Below, in pieces: positions 35,630 through 44,529 of a stretch of DNA of 64,000 nucleotides (its first letter is position 1; the number at the start of each line of letters is the position of its first letter). The notes under the pieces were generated by a model, which was not told the origin of the DNA, ran no database searches, and saw only the letters and a program-made list of their open reading frames with translations. This DNA is from Deferribacteraceae bacterium (GTDB lineage Bacteria; Chrysiogenota; Deferribacteres; Deferribacterales; Deferrivibrionaceae): NCBI GenBank assembly GCA_020054865.1, contig JAIHAR010000007.1, positions 1-64,000 of the forward strand. Reading direction: 5' to 3'. Position numbers and translations under genes: made by a program.

Positions 35630-37009
35630 ATGTCAGAATTTAGAATAGAAAAAGACAGTATGGGAGAAATGAAAGTGCCTGCAGCTGCATATTGGGGGGC
35701 ACAAACTGCAAGGGCTATGTCCAATTTCAACATAAGTGGAAAAAGATTGCCAAAAGAATTTATAAATGCTGTTGCAATAATTAAGATGGCGGCAGCCAAT
35801 GCAAATTTGAAATTAAAGCTAATAGATGAGGAGAAGGCTTACGCAATTATAAAAGCTGCTCTTGAAATTGTGGATGGCAAGCATGATGAACAATTTCCCA
35901 TTGATGTTTTTCAGACGGGTTCAGGGACATCCACCAATATGAATGTTAACGAGGTAATTGCTAACAGGGCCATTGAGATTTTAGGTGGCAAACTTGGGGA
36001 TAAAGGGCTTTGTCATCCTAATGACGATGTCAACAAGGGGCAGTCAAGCAATGATGTTATTCCCACTGCAATACATATTTCAGCGGCACTGTTGATGAAA
36101 AATCTTGTATTTGCCCTTGAAGGACTGAAAGATTCCCTTAAAGAAAAGGCTGAAGAGTTTAAAAATGTAATAAAAATAGGCAGGACCCATCTAATGGATG
36201 CAGTGCCAATGACTCTGGGGCAGGAATTTTCAGGTTATGCCTCTCAGATTGAAAAATCTGTAATTAGATTTCTTGATCAGGAGAAATGGATACTGGAATT
36301 ACCTTTGGGTGGTACTGCACTTGGTACAGGTATAAATACACATAAAGATTTTGCAAAATACGCCATTCAAGAGATATCAGAGTATACCGGAATCGATTTC
36401 AGACAGGCTGACAATCTTTTTGAAGGGATTGCAGCAAAGGATGGGGTAGTTTCCCTTGCAGGTGCAATGAATTGCCTTTCAGTCAGTCTTATGAAAATAG
36501 CAAATGATTTGAGGCTATTAAGTTCAGGGCCAAGGTGCGGAATCGCTGAAATTACTCTCCCTTCTTTGCAACCTGGCAGCTCTATTATGCCAGGCAAGGT
36601 TAATCCCGTAATCCCTGAAGCCACAATACAGGTAGCAGCTGAAGTGATGGGAAATTGCCAGACTATTACAATAGCAGGGGCAAGTAGTTTGCTCGATTTG
36701 AACGTTATGATGCCCCTTATAGCAGATAATCTTATATACTCTCTGAAACTGCTGACAAATATTTGCAGTCACTTAAGTGAGTTTTGCATAAAGGGTATAA
36801 AGGCAAATATTGAGAGATGCAATGAATTGGTAGATTGGTCGATGGCAATTGTTACCCCTCTGGCTGCTAAAGTGGGCTATGATAAGGCTGCTGAAATAGC
36901 TTATAAGGCATTCAATGAGAGAAAAACAGTAAAAGATGTGGTAAAAAGTATGAATATTCTCCCTGAGGATGAGGTTGAGAAAATTTTTGATCCGAAGTCA
37001 ATGGTGTAA
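35630..37009 (+). CDS. fumC: class II fumarate hydratase
   Basis: A 459-residue fumarase interconverting fumarate and malate. It has VFQTGSGTSTNMNVNEVI, HPNDDVNKGQSSNDVIPTA, GRTHLMDAVPMTLGQEF and the signature GSSIMPGKVNPVIPEA. Length is normal. AAAGGGGG precedes the ATG. The ferredoxin-nitroreductase gene begins 2 bases after the stop. Confidence 0.96.
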   Translation: MSEFRIEKDSMGEMKVPAAAYWGAQTARAMSNFNISGKRLPKEFINAVAIIKMAAANANLKLKLIDEEKAYAIIKAALEIVDGKHDEQFPIDVFQTGSGTSTNMNVNEVIANRAIEILGGKLGDKGLCHPNDDVNKGQSSNDVIPTAIHISAALLMKNLVFALEGLKDSLKEKAEEFKNVIKIGRTHLMDAVPMTLGQEFSGYASQIEKSVIRFLDQEKWILELPLGGTALGTGINTHKDFAKYAIQEISEYTGIDFRQADNLFEGIAAKDGVVSLAGAMNCLSVSLMKIANDLRLLSSGPRCGIAEITLPSLQPGSSIMPGKVNPVIPEATIQVAAEVMGNCQTITIAGASSLLDLNVMMPLIADNLIYSLKLLTNICSHLSEFCIKGIKANIERCNELVDWSMAIVTPLAAKVGYDKAAEIAYKAFNERKTVKDVVKSMNILPEDEVEKIFDPKSMV

Positions 37010-37011
37010 AT

Positions 37012-37830
37012 ATGGAGCTAAATTTTAAAGTTGACGAAAAACTTTGTATTGCATGTAAAAACTGCGTTGAAGATTGCCCTGTAAAAATAATTGGATTTGA
37101 TGGGTTGCCTTTTGTAAAAGATGATTCTGCCTGTCTCATGTGCCAGCACTGTCTTGCTGTTTGCCCCACAGGAGCATTGTCGATATTTGGCAAAAATCCT
37201 CTGAAGAGTATAAACTCTCAGGAGATCAATATAGATGGAAATGAGTTGGAAAAATTTATAAAATACAGAAAAACAATAAGAAAATTCAAACAGGATGAAC
37301 TTCCCCTTGAGACTATAAATAAGTTAATCGAAGTGACCAGTTATGCTCCAAGCGGTCATAACAGCAAAAAAACAATGCTTACTGTTACCGGCACAAAAAA
37401 AGAAACAGATAGTCTGATTAATTTAATGATGGACAGATTCGAAAAATATCTGGAAAACAACAGGTTGCCGGGCAAATACGGTTTTTTAAAGTATGTGCTA
37501 TATCAATACAAAAAGAAAGGGATTGATATAACCTTTAGAGGAGCTCCGCATATTATAATTACTTCTATACCTGAAGGGGACAATATATCTTATGTGGATA
37601 CAATTATCGCACTTAGTTATTTTGAAATATACGCTCACAGTCTCAATATCGGGACAGTCTGGAGCGGAATAGGGAAATATTATTTTGACTTAATGCCAGA
37701 ATTAAAAGATTTTTTACAAATACCTCCTGGTTACAAAATAGGATATTTAATGGGTTTTGGTTTTTCTGCAGTTAAATATTATCGCACTGCACAACATGAC
37801 AAGTTACAACATAAAATACTGGGGCTTTAA
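37012..37830 (+). CDS. ferredoxin-nitroreductase fusion protein
   Basis: A 272-residue flavoprotein. Residues about 8-65 form a two-cluster [4Fe-4S] ferredoxin (CIACKNCVEDCPVKII and CLMCQHCLAVCPTGAL). The remainder is a nitroreductase-fold domain: IKYRKTIRKFKQDELP, VTSYAPSGHNSKKTML and YEIGYLMGF-like YKIGYLMGFGFS. The fused ferredoxin suggests that reduced ferredoxin rather than NAD(P)H supplies electrons. The substrate is unknown. It probably belongs to the fumC transcript and ends in an intrinsic terminator. Confidence 0.9.
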   Translation: MELNFKVDEKLCIACKNCVEDCPVKIIGFDGLPFVKDDSACLMCQHCLAVCPTGALSIFGKNPLKSINSQEINIDGNELEKFIKYRKTIRKFKQDELPLETINKLIEVTSYAPSGHNSKKTMLTVTGTKKETDSLINLMMDRFEKYLENNRLPGKYGFLKYVLYQYKKKGIDITFRGAPHIIITSIPEGDNISYVDTIIALSYFEIYAHSLNIGTVWSGIGKYYFDLMPELKDFLQIPPGYKIGYLMGFGFSAVKYYRTAQHDKLQHKILGL

Positions 37831-37843
37831 GCCCCTTTTTTAT
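37820..37843 (+). terminator. intrinsic terminator after the ferredoxin-nitroreductase gene
   Basis: GGGGC, a TTTAA loop and GCCCC followed by six T. The stop codon lies in the loop. Confidence 0.85.
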
Positions 37844-38352
37844 TAGAATTTATTGTAGTGAATCCTTTCAGGTTTGAATCTGTCCACCTCAAACCCTTTT
37901 TTGTCAGAATACCCAACAATTACAAGTCCAAGTGGAATTATATTATCAGGAAGGTCGAAAAAATCTTTAAATTCTTTGACCCTTTCTTCTGTTGGGTAAA
38001 TTCCACACCACACTGTTTGTAGATTTAAGGCAGGTGCTCCTGTTAAAATGTTCATTATCGCAGCTGAGCAATCCTGTACCCAGTATCCTTTGTATTTTTC
38101 AAGTGTTGTATCGGCAAGTACTATAATTCCCAATGGTGCATCATAAAGCATTTTGGCGTAAGGATGCATATCGGCGATTTTATTTTTTATACCTGTATCA
38201 TCAACAACAATAAAGTGCCATGGCTGTTGGTTACCTGCGGACGGAGCACACATGGCAAGTTTTAAGAGCTCGTTTACCTTTTCTTTTTCAACTGGTGTCG
38301 GTTTAAAACTTCTTATACTCCTTCTTGTCTTTATTGCGGTGATTACATCCAT
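37843..38352 (-). CDS. nitroreductase family protein
   Basis: A 169-residue FMN-binding oxidoreductase of the small nitroreductase type. The family start VITAIKTRRSIRSFKPTPVE, then APSAGNQQPWHFIVV and a C-terminal IPLGLVIVGYSDKK are visible. It lacks a ferredoxin domain, unlike its convergent neighbour. The natural substrate is unknown. AGGAGGATAGT precedes the ATG. Confidence 0.9.
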   Translation of the reverse strand: MDVITAIKTRRSIRSFKPTPVEKEKVNELLKLAMCAPSAGNQQPWHFIVVDDTGIKNKIADMHPYAKMLYDAPLGIIVLADTTLEKYKGYWVQDCSAAIMNILTGAPALNLQTVWCGIYPTEERVKEFKDFFDLPDNIIPLGLVIVGYSDKKGFEVDRFKPERIHYNKF

Positions 38353-38380
38353 ACTATCCTCCTTCTATAGTTTTTGTTCT

Positions 38381-38408
38381 ATTTTAAGAGATAGGGTTGA
38401 AGTGTCAA
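38381..38408 (-). promoter_or_regulatory. promoter of the nitroreductase gene
   Basis: On the minus strand TTGACA (38408-38403), a 16-base spacer and TAAAAT (38386-38381). Confidence 0.55.
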
Positions 38409-38450
38409 GGTTTCCTTTTACTTCATAAAAGCAGGAAGTTCAAAAAAATC

Positions 38451-38479
38451 TTGACTTTATTTTTTAAGCTTGTTATTAA
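38451..38479 (+). promoter_or_regulatory. promoter of rpsT
   Basis: TTGACT (38451-38456), a 17-base spacer and TATTAA (38474-38479), about 35 bases before the rpsT ATG. Confidence 0.6.
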
Positions 38480-38513
38480 ATACAGCTCAATTTATAAAAA
38501 TAAGAGGTGTTAA

Positions 38514-38783
38514 ATGGCACATACATTGTCAGCTAAAAAAAGAATTAGACAGTCTGAGAAGAGAAGGCTCAGAAACAAAGCTTACAAATCAAAAATGAAA
38601 ACATTGACAAAAAAGTTTATAGCTGCTGTAAACAGTGGTGACCTGAGTGTCGCTGAGGAAAGTTTTAAAACTGTTTCTAAAGAAATATTAAAGATTTCTT
38701 CTAAAGGTGTTATCCATAAAAATCAGGCAGCAAGAAGGGTTTCAAGACTTGCAAAAAAATTAAATTCACTTAAGTCTGCTTAA
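38514..38783 (+). CDS. rpsT: 30S ribosomal protein S20
   Basis: An 89-residue, highly basic helical protein with the S20 pattern SAKKRIRQSEKRRLRNKAYK at the N-terminus and GVIHKNQAARRVSRLAKKLN at the C-terminus. It is a stand-alone transcription unit with its own promoter and terminator, as is common for rpsT. Confidence 0.97.
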   Translation: MAHTLSAKKRIRQSEKRRLRNKAYKSKMKTLTKKFIAAVNSGDLSVAEESFKTVSKEILKISSKGVIHKNQAARRVSRLAKKLNSLKSA

Positions 38784-38785
38784 TA

Positions 38786-38818
38786 AAAGGGGCTTTAGAG
38801 CCCCTTTACTTTTTTAAA
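38786..38818 (+). terminator. intrinsic terminator after rpsT
   Basis: AAAGGGGCT, a 4-base loop and AGCCCCTTT followed by ACTTTTTT. Confidence 0.88.
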
Positions 38819-39797
38819 TTTTCACAACAACTCTGCCGGAAATCTGACCTTTCAAAATAAGGTCTATTTTTTCTGATAACTCGTTAAGAGAAACTTCTTC
38901 ATATATATTTTTTACGAAATCTTTATTCCACCTGTTTGCAATATTGTTCCATACTTTTTCCTTAACTTCCAGCGGTTGTTCAACGGAATCTATTCCTAAC
39001 AGGTTTACACCCCTTAAAATAAAAGGAAAAACAGTCATATTTAATTCGGCAGACTTTGTGAGACCGCATGTAGTTGCTGAACACCCGTATTTCAATGACT
39101 TTATGGCTGTAGTAAGAATATTGCCTCCAACAGTATCCACCACACCTGACCATCTTGGCTTGAGCAGAGGTTTTCCACTTTCATCATCAACTTCTTTTCT
39201 GCTTAAGACTTCTGATGCGCCTAATTTTTTCAAAAAGTCGATTTTTTCCTGTTTACCTGTGGCAGCAACAACTCTGTATCCTGATTCGGCGAGCATAGAA
39301 ACTGCCATTGAGCCTACCCCTCCGGTAGCACCTGTTACCAGGACTTCACCAATGTCTGGCTTTAACCCGTATTTTTCAAGCTGAAGAATTGAAAGCGCAG
39401 CAGTAAAACCCGCTGTGCCAAAAACCATACTGTCCTTGAGAGATAAGGTTGAAGGTTTTTTGATAATCCAGGAAGAAGGCACGGAGATATATTCTCCAAA
39501 TCCGCCTGGGGTGTTCATTCCAAGGTCATAGCCGGTAACTATAACTTCATCACCTTTTTTGAATTTATCTGATTTGGAACTATAAACTATTCCGGCGGCA
39601 TCGATTCCCGGAGTGTGGGGATAATTTTTAGTAACCCCTTTATTTCCGATTGCAGATAAAGCGTCTTTGTAGTTAAGAGAAGAGTATTTTACATTGATTA
39701 ATACTTCATTATCCGGCAAATCGGAAATTTTTCTCTCTTCGATTTTTCTTTCGTATTTTCCATCATTTTCTCTGACAACCATTGCTTTGAAATTCAT
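38814..39797 (-). CDS. YhdH/AcuI-type quinone oxidoreductase (acrylyl-CoA reductase family)
   Basis: A 327-residue zinc-free medium-chain dehydrogenase. The family start MVVRENDGKYERKIEER, SSLNYKDALSAIGNKGVT, YPHTPGIDAAG, the NADPH-binding GATGGVGSMAVSMLAESGY and CGLTKS match the YhdH/AcuI group. AcuI reduces acryloyl-CoA to propionyl-CoA with NADPH. Whether this is the physiological reaction here is uncertain. AAAGGGGGAAG precedes the ATG. Confidence 0.88.
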   Translation of the reverse strand: MNFKAMVVRENDGKYERKIEERKISDLPDNEVLINVKYSSLNYKDALSAIGNKGVTKNYPHTPGIDAAGIVYSSKSDKFKKGDEVIVTGYDLGMNTPGGFGEYISVPSSWIIKKPSTLSLKDSMVFGTAGFTAALSILQLEKYGLKPDIGEVLVTGATGGVGSMAVSMLAESGYRVVAATGKQEKIDFLKKLGASEVLSRKEVDDESGKPLLKPRWSGVVDTVGGNILTTAIKSLKYGCSATTCGLTKSAELNMTVFPFILRGVNLLGIDSVEQPLEVKEKVWNNIANRWNKDFVKNIYEEVSLNELSEKIDLILKGQISGRVVVKI

Positions 39798-39882
39798 AAC
39801 TTCCCCCTTTTATTTTTTGAAAAAGATAATATAATGTTAGGGTAAAATAGTTATTATTTCAATAATTAATAAGGAGGAACCG

Positions 39883-40230
39883 ATGTTTGTAGGCCATGAA
39901 AAGGATGTAGAGAAGATTAGATTTGATGGCGAAAATATAAAGTCTGTTATAAAACAGTCTTTAGTTGGACCAAAGCAGGGCTGGGATGGATATGTGATGA
40001 GAATCTTTGAGATAGAAAATGGTGGACACACTCCGAGGCATTCACACCCCTGGCCTCATATTAATTATGTTGTAGCGGGTAAGGGGACGCTTTATCTCAG
40101 CGGTAAAGAGTATGATGTGGAGGCTGGTTCCATTGCTTATATTCCAAATAATACCGCCCATCAATTTATGGCAAATAAAAAAAGCAATCTAAAATTTATT
40201 TGTATTGTGCCAGAAGAGGGTGATAAATAA
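39883..40230 (+). CDS. small cupin-domain protein
   Basis: A 115-residue single-domain cupin. The two motifs are [20 protein letters not shown] and [10 protein letters not shown], with histidines and a glutamine/glutamate pattern able to hold one metal ion. The substrate is unknown. AAGGAGG precedes the ATG. It probably forms an operon with the ZIP transporter 2 bases downstream, which is compatible with a metal link. Confidence 0.85.
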   Translation: MFVGHEKDVEKIRFDGENIKSVIKQSLVGPKQGWDGYVMRIFEIENGGHTPRHSHPWPHINYVVAGKGTLYLSGKEYDVEAGSIAYIPNNTAHQFMANKKSNLKFICIVPEEGDK

Positions 40231-40232
40231 TT

Positions 40233-41039
40233 ATGTTTGATTACTTTTTGAATTTGCCGCATACATTGCAAGCTCTGATTGCCACATTATTTACCTGGTT
40301 TTTAACTGCTCTTGGGGCATCAATGGTTTTTTTCTTTAAAACTATCAATAAAAGAATATTAAACTTGATGCTGGGTTTTGCTTCCGGTGTTATGATTGCT
40401 GCAAGTTTTTGGTCACTTCTTGCTCCTGCAATTGCCATGGTGGAAGAAGAGGGTGGTATAATATGGATTCCTCCGGTTATAGGATTTTTATCTGGAGGAG
40501 CATTTTTATGGCTTGTGGATAAATTATTGCCGCATTTACATATGAGTAGCCAAGAAAGTGAAGGGATATCGACCTCTTGGCAGAGAAGCGTTTTGCTTGT
40601 GCTTGCAATAACTCTTCACAATATTCCTGAAGGGCTTGCAGTAGGTGTAGCTTTTGGTGCTGTGGGAAATGGGCTTGCTTCGGCATCAATTGGTGGAGCA
40701 ATTGCACTTGCAATCGGCATCGGTATTCAGAATTTCCCTGAGGGAGCTGCTGTTTCTGTTCCTCTAAGAAGAGAGGGTTTGAGTCGCTTTAAAAGTTTTA
40801 TATACGGGCAGGCTTCAGGGATTGTGGAGCCTATTGCAGGTGTAATAGGAGCTTTGGCCGTGGTGTTTATGAAGCCTATTTTGCCTTATGCACTATCATT
40901 TGCAGCAGGTGCAATGATATATGTGGTGGTTGAAGAGTTGATTCCTGAGTCCCAATTTGGTGATGAGATAGACCTGTCTACAATAGGTGCAATGGTAGGT
41001 TTTGCAGTTATGATGACCCTTGATGTTGCTTTGGGGTAG
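40233..41039 (+). CDS. ZIP family divalent metal transporter
   Basis: A 268-residue protein with about eight membrane segments. The metal-path helices contain [14 protein letters not shown] and [16 protein letters not shown], and [10 protein letters not shown] lies near the C-terminus, as in GufA/ZIP transporters. It should import zinc, iron or another divalent ion. The ATG is 2 bases after the cupin stop. Confidence 0.92.
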   Translation: MFDYFLNLPHTLQALIATLFTWFLTALGASMVFFFKTINKRILNLMLGFASGVMIAASFWSLLAPAIAMVEEEGGIIWIPPVIGFLSGGAFLWLVDKLLPHLHMSSQESEGISTSWQRSVLLVLAITLHNIPEGLAVGVAFGAVGNGLASASIGGAIALAIGIGIQNFPEGAAVSVPLRREGLSRFKSFIYGQASGIVEPIAGVIGALAVVFMKPILPYALSFAAGAMIYVVVEELIPESQFGDEIDLSTIGAMVGFAVMMTLDVALG

Positions 41040-41111
41040 GTGGTAAAGCCCTGTTGAAAAAAGTTTAAAAATATGTTAGAAAGTCAAAATTTTTTAGGAG
41101 GAAATTGGTTT

Positions 41112-42362
41112 ATGGCAGAGAAAAAGTTGCCTTTTACAAAGGAGCAGATTGAAAGGATAATTGAAAAATATCCAACCCCTTTTCACATATATGATGAAAA
41201 AGGTATAAGGGAAAACGCAAGAAGGTTAAAGAAGGCATTTAGCTGGAATGATGGCTTTAAGGAATATTTTGCTGTAAAAGCCACACCTAATCCATATATT
41301 CTCAAATTGTTAAAAGAAGAAGGGTTTGGTGCTGACTGCAGCTCTATGGCCGAGCTTGTGCTGTCTGAAAAAGTGGGTATCGTGGGTGAAAATATAATGT
41401 TTACATCCAACGAGACTCCTGAATGTGAGTATAAGAAGGCAAAAGAGCTTGGAGCAATTATTAATCTTGATGATATTACCCATATTGAGTTTCTTGATAA
41501 AACATGCGGTCTGCCGGAATTGATATGTTTTAGATATAATCCAGGCCCACTGAAAGGGGGGAATGCAATTATTGGTAAACCTGAAGAGGCGAAATACGGT
41601 TTTACAAAAGAGCAATTGTTTGAAGGTTACAAAATTTGTAAATCCAGAGGTGTGAAGAGATTTGGACTTCATACTATGGTTGCTTCAAATGAGCTTGACC
41701 CTGAATATTTTGTTGACACAGTAAATATGCTTCTTGATGTAGCCCATGAAATATCCAATGAAGTTGGGATAAAATTTGAATTTATAAATATGGGCGGAGG
41801 GATAGGCATTCCTTACAGGCCAGAGCAGAATGCAGTAGACCTTGAGTATGTAGGGGGCAAAATAAAAGATTTGTTTGACAAAAAAGTTAAAGGGACAAAG
41901 CTTGACCCGCTGAAGCTTTATATGGAAAATGGCAGGATGATAACCGGGCCTTATGGATATCTTGTGACCAGGGCAATCCATAAAAAAGATATTTATAAGA
42001 AGTATATAGGTGTGGATGCGTGCATGGCAAATCTTATGAGACCCGGTATGTATGGGGCATATCACCACATAACAGTAATGGGGAAAGAAGACTTGCCAAA
42101 AGATATGGTGTATGATGTAGTTGGTTCACTATGTGAGAACAACGATAAATTTGCTATAGATAGAAGTCTTCCAAAGATAGAGCCAGGAGATATAATAGTA
42201 ATTCATGATACAGGTGCTCATGGTCATGCTATGGGTTTCAACTACAACGGCAAATTAAGGTCGGCGGAGCTTTTGCTTAAAGAGGATAAAAGTGTAGAAC
42301 TTATAAGAAGGGCAGAAACTCTTGATGACCTTTTTGCAACACTTGACTTCTCAAGGCTTTAA
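41112..42362 (+). CDS. lysA: diaminopimelate decarboxylase-type PLP enzyme
   Basis: A 416-residue fold-III decarboxylase expected to convert meso-diaminopimelate to lysine. The PLP lysine is in EYFAVKATPNPYIL. GADCSSMAELVLSEKVG, the phosphate-binding NMGGGIGIPYRPEQ and the C-terminal CENNDKFAIDR (a variant of the usual CExxD block) follow. The frame opens at 41073, but AGGAGG sits before the ATG at 41112. A related decarboxylase specificity is possible because of the variant C-terminal block. Confidence 0.87.
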   Translation: MAEKKLPFTKEQIERIIEKYPTPFHIYDEKGIRENARRLKKAFSWNDGFKEYFAVKATPNPYILKLLKEEGFGADCSSMAELVLSEKVGIVGENIMFTSNETPECEYKKAKELGAIINLDDITHIEFLDKTCGLPELICFRYNPGPLKGGNAIIGKPEEAKYGFTKEQLFEGYKICKSRGVKRFGLHTMVASNELDPEYFVDTVNMLLDVAHEISNEVGIKFEFINMGGGIGIPYRPEQNAVDLEYVGGKIKDLFDKKVKGTKLDPLKLYMENGRMITGPYGYLVTRAIHKKDIYKKYIGVDACMANLMRPGMYGAYHHITVMGKEDLPKDMVYDVVGSLCENNDKFAIDRSLPKIEPGDIIVIHDTGAHGHAMGFNYNGKLRSAELLLKEDKSVELIRRAETLDDLFATLDFSRL

Positions 42363-42390
42363 AAAATAAAAGGGGTTTACTATAAGCCCC
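42363..42390 (-). terminator. intrinsic terminator of the thioesterase operon (minus strand)
   Basis: On the minus strand AGGGGCTTATAGTAAACCCCT pairs through its GGGG/CCCC arms (written here as two blocks, AGGGGCTTA and TAAACCCCT) and is followed by TTTATTTTTT. No T run is present on the plus strand, so it serves the minus-strand gene. Confidence 0.65.
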
Positions 42391-43117
42391 TGAATTTATA
42401 TTCCCCTATACAAAAGTCGGTTTCTGACTTTATTTTGAATTTTCCAGAGTCAGAGTTTTCAGAAATTATCACTTCAACATTTTTACATGTGTTTGGGATT
42501 TCTTTTATAAACTGGCAGGCTATTGTTTCAATAAACGGTAGTTTTGTTTTAAAATTAAAAAGCGCAGTTTGAAGATAATTGAAGTAGGCAGTGTTGTTGA
42601 CGTGAAGGTTTGAGTCAAAATCGGAGTATCTTAATGATATATTGTCGAGAAAATCAACATTTCCATCAAATACAAACTTTTTCTTATGAAGTAAAGGAAA
42701 ATTTGGCTCCAAATTTAAGGAATTGTATTTTTCGATGATGTGAGCAGGCACTTTTAATGGTCTTCTCTTGTTTATATCGATAAAGTACCATATCGAGGTT
42801 GCTTTTGCAAACTTTAAACCGTTATGGCACAATTCAAAATCTCTGGTGGCAACAAAACCTTTTGCTCCAAGAGACCATGTGAAGATTTCAAGTGGATCAC
42901 CAAGTCTTGGCATATGGTCCAAAATTATCTGGATTTTCCCCAGCACCCATGTGTAACCTAACTGTTTTAGAAATTCCGTTCCTGCTCCTACCATCTCAGA
43001 ATGATTTACCGCAGCAAATTGAAGATACCCAAAAAGCGAATCGAGTCTGAGGGTGAGGTTCTGGTCAACTTCGTTATAATTGACAGTATGGTTAAACTTA
43101 ATTTTTTGACTTTTCAT
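42380..43117 (-). CDS. acyl-ACP thioesterase family protein
   Basis: A 245-residue double-hotdog protein. The first domain has NHTVNYNEVDQNLTL-like sequence, FGYLQFAAVNHSEM and LGYTWVLGKIQI. The second has RYSDFDSNLHVNNTAYFNYL, the typical repeated hotdog start. It should release fatty acids from acyl carrier protein. The frame also opens at a TTG at 43132. Neither start has a strong ribosome site, so I prefer the ATG. It overlaps the upstream hemerythrin gene by 20 bases and is probably coupled to it. Confidence 0.85.
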   Translation of the reverse strand: MKSQKIKFNHTVNYNEVDQNLTLRLDSLFGYLQFAAVNHSEMVGAGTEFLKQLGYTWVLGKIQIILDHMPRLGDPLEIFTWSLGAKGFVATRDFELCHNGLKFAKATSIWYFIDINKRRPLKVPAHIIEKYNSLNLEPNFPLLHKKKFVFDGNVDFLDNISLRYSDFDSNLHVNNTAYFNYLQTALFNFKTKLPFIETIACQFIKEIPNTCKNVEVIISENSDSGKFKIKSETDFCIGEYKFRGL

Positions 43118-43868
43118 GGTAAAATGCAGCAAAACTTTTATCTGAACCCAGAATATGTTTTATGAGCCATTCATTGAGCCCTTTGAAAATTTGTTCAATT
43201 AACTCACTGTTATTGCCATTTATTTGTGATTTGATATGGGCGATAGTGTTTTTAAATTTTTTGTGTTCTGCGATATGACTTTCCGCTTCACTGTAACCTG
43301 AATTTTTCATAATAGTTTCTTCATCATGGAAATGTTTGTCTGCATATTTCTCAAGATACTGGACTACTTTTTCTACATCATCTTTTGTGGCATTTTCTAT
43401 TACTTTTGAAATAAATTTATCAATAAATACAAATAATGACCTATGCTGAGCATCGAGAAGTTTTATACCAAGGGTCAAATTCTTTAAAAAAATAGTATTG
43501 TTTAAAAATGGCAAAAATGTGTTATCTATGTTTAAAAGGCAGTTGTCCAGGTAATTTGTCAGTATATCTTTTACCTTTTGTTTTAAAGTGTCTTTAAAAT
43601 TATATATTTCTGCTTCAAAGCATATTTCTCCAAGCTCTTTCAGGTAGTTGTCTGTAAGTGTTCTATAGGTTTCTTTATCAGGAAAGTTATATGTTTCCAT
43701 AAGATTCCAGAAAAATTTATGAAAATTTTTAAGCTCATTTGCTAAGCTCTTTATTTCCAGGTAGTTTAACTTGTCAATTTCATTTTCAGAAATAGATTCC
43801 ACTTTTTTGCAAATAGTTTCATAAGTTTCAGTGAAAAGTTCAATCCTTAATAAATTTTCTTCAGACAT
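43098..43868 (-). CDS. bacteriohemerythrin-domain protein with extra N-terminal helical domain
   Basis: A 256-residue protein. Residues about 130-256 form a bacteriohemerythrin domain with the di-iron ligands in LLDAQHRSLFVFIDKF, HFHDEETIM, HIAEHKKF and HILGSDKSF. It should bind oxygen or nitric oxide reversibly. The N-terminal ~125 residues are mainly helical, and I do not recognise them. It lacks membrane segments and a methyl-accepting domain. It shares a transcript with the acyl-ACP thioesterase. The combination has no obvious logic. Confidence 0.87.
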   Translation of the reverse strand: MSEENLLRIELFTETYETICKKVESISENEIDKLNYLEIKSLANELKNFHKFFWNLMETYNFPDKETYRTLTDNYLKELGEICFEAEIYNFKDTLKQKVKDILTNYLDNCLLNIDNTFLPFLNNTIFLKNLTLGIKLLDAQHRSLFVFIDKFISKVIENATKDDVEKVVQYLEKYADKHFHDEETIMKNSGYSEAESHIAEHKKFKNTIAHIKSQINGNNSELIEQIFKGLNEWLIKHILGSDKSFAAFYHEKSKN

Positions 43869-43946
43869 GTGCAGCCTCTTATTGAATTTATTGAAAGTTT
43901 ACATTACTATTATTTGAGTAGTCAATACAAAATTTAGGGGTCAACT

Positions 43947-44372
43947 ATGAGATTGGTTGCTGCTTTTAAAAACTCAAAGATAGATGGTGTCTTTTATAAA
44001 AGCTTTTATCAGCTTAAGCTTGTGGATGAGGACGGAAATATTGAGCCATTTGTTGATAACGATTACTATACCATTTTTGATTCTGTTGCCAGAAAGTTTA
44101 ATAATGACAGCAGACTTGAGTGTAATGTGGAGAATGTTGCCGGTAGCCCCCATATAGTTGTCAAAGTAAATTTGATTAATCTTCTTGACACGGGGACATT
44201 CAACGAATCTAATTTGTCAGATAGAGATATTGATAGAAACCTTCTGTTAAAAAATGTCCAGGATATTATTTTGGAACATTTTATTCAAAACGAACTGCTT
44301 CAAAGAACAATAAGGTATAAAAAGATATTGCATAATCTGGAAGTAAACAAATTAAAGTTTGATATTTCATAG
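43947..44372 (+). CDS. hypothetical protein
   Basis: A 141-residue soluble protein I do not recognise. The N-terminal half looks beta-rich (FKNSKIDGVFYKSFYQLKLV). The C-terminal half is helical, with charged residues and no cysteine. There is no signal peptide or membrane segment. TTAGGGGT precedes the ATG. It is a single gene ahead of tRNA-Ala and divergent from the hemerythrin gene. Codon use looks like that of its neighbours, so it is likely a real native gene. Confidence 0.7.
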   Translation: MRLVAAFKNSKIDGVFYKSFYQLKLVDEDGNIEPFVDNDYYTIFDSVARKFNNDSRLECNVENVAGSPHIVVKVNLINLLDTGTFNESNLSDRDIDRNLLLKNVQDIILEHFIQNELLQRTIRYKKILHNLEVNKLKFDIS

Positions 44373-44388
44373 ATTTTTCAAAAAAAGG

Positions 44389-44417
44389 TTGATTGATTTT
44401 TTTTAATGTTATATAAA
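44389..44417 (+). promoter_or_regulatory. candidate promoter of tRNA-Ala (and possibly thrS)
   Basis: TTGATT (44389-44394), a 17-base spacer and TATAAA (44412-44417), ending 13 bases before the tRNA. Confidence 0.55.
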
Positions 44418-44430
44418 CACATTCATTTTA

Positions 44431-44503
44431 GGGGCCATAGCTCAGCTGGGAGAGCGCATGAATGGCATTCATGAGGTCAGGGGTTCGATCCCCCTTGGCT
44501 CCA
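44431..44503 (+). tRNA. tRNA-Ala (anticodon GGC)
   Basis: A 73-base cloverleaf. The acceptor stem GGGGCCA pairs with TGGCTCC (one G-T pair). The anticodon stem CATGA/TCATG flanks the loop ATGGCAT, giving GGC. The T-arm contains GGGTTCGATCCC. CCA is not encoded, unlike the tRNA-Pro in this window. The thrS ATG is 26 bases downstream. Confidence 0.96.
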
Positions 44504-44529
44504 TATCTTAAAGATAAAGCGAGGTATTT

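Noticed and set aside
38514-38535. Possible sigma-54 promoter TGGCAC-N5-TTGTC at the rpsT start
   Set aside because: The -12 element lacks the essential GC and the match lies in the rpsT coding sequence, which has a good sigma-70 promoter upstream.
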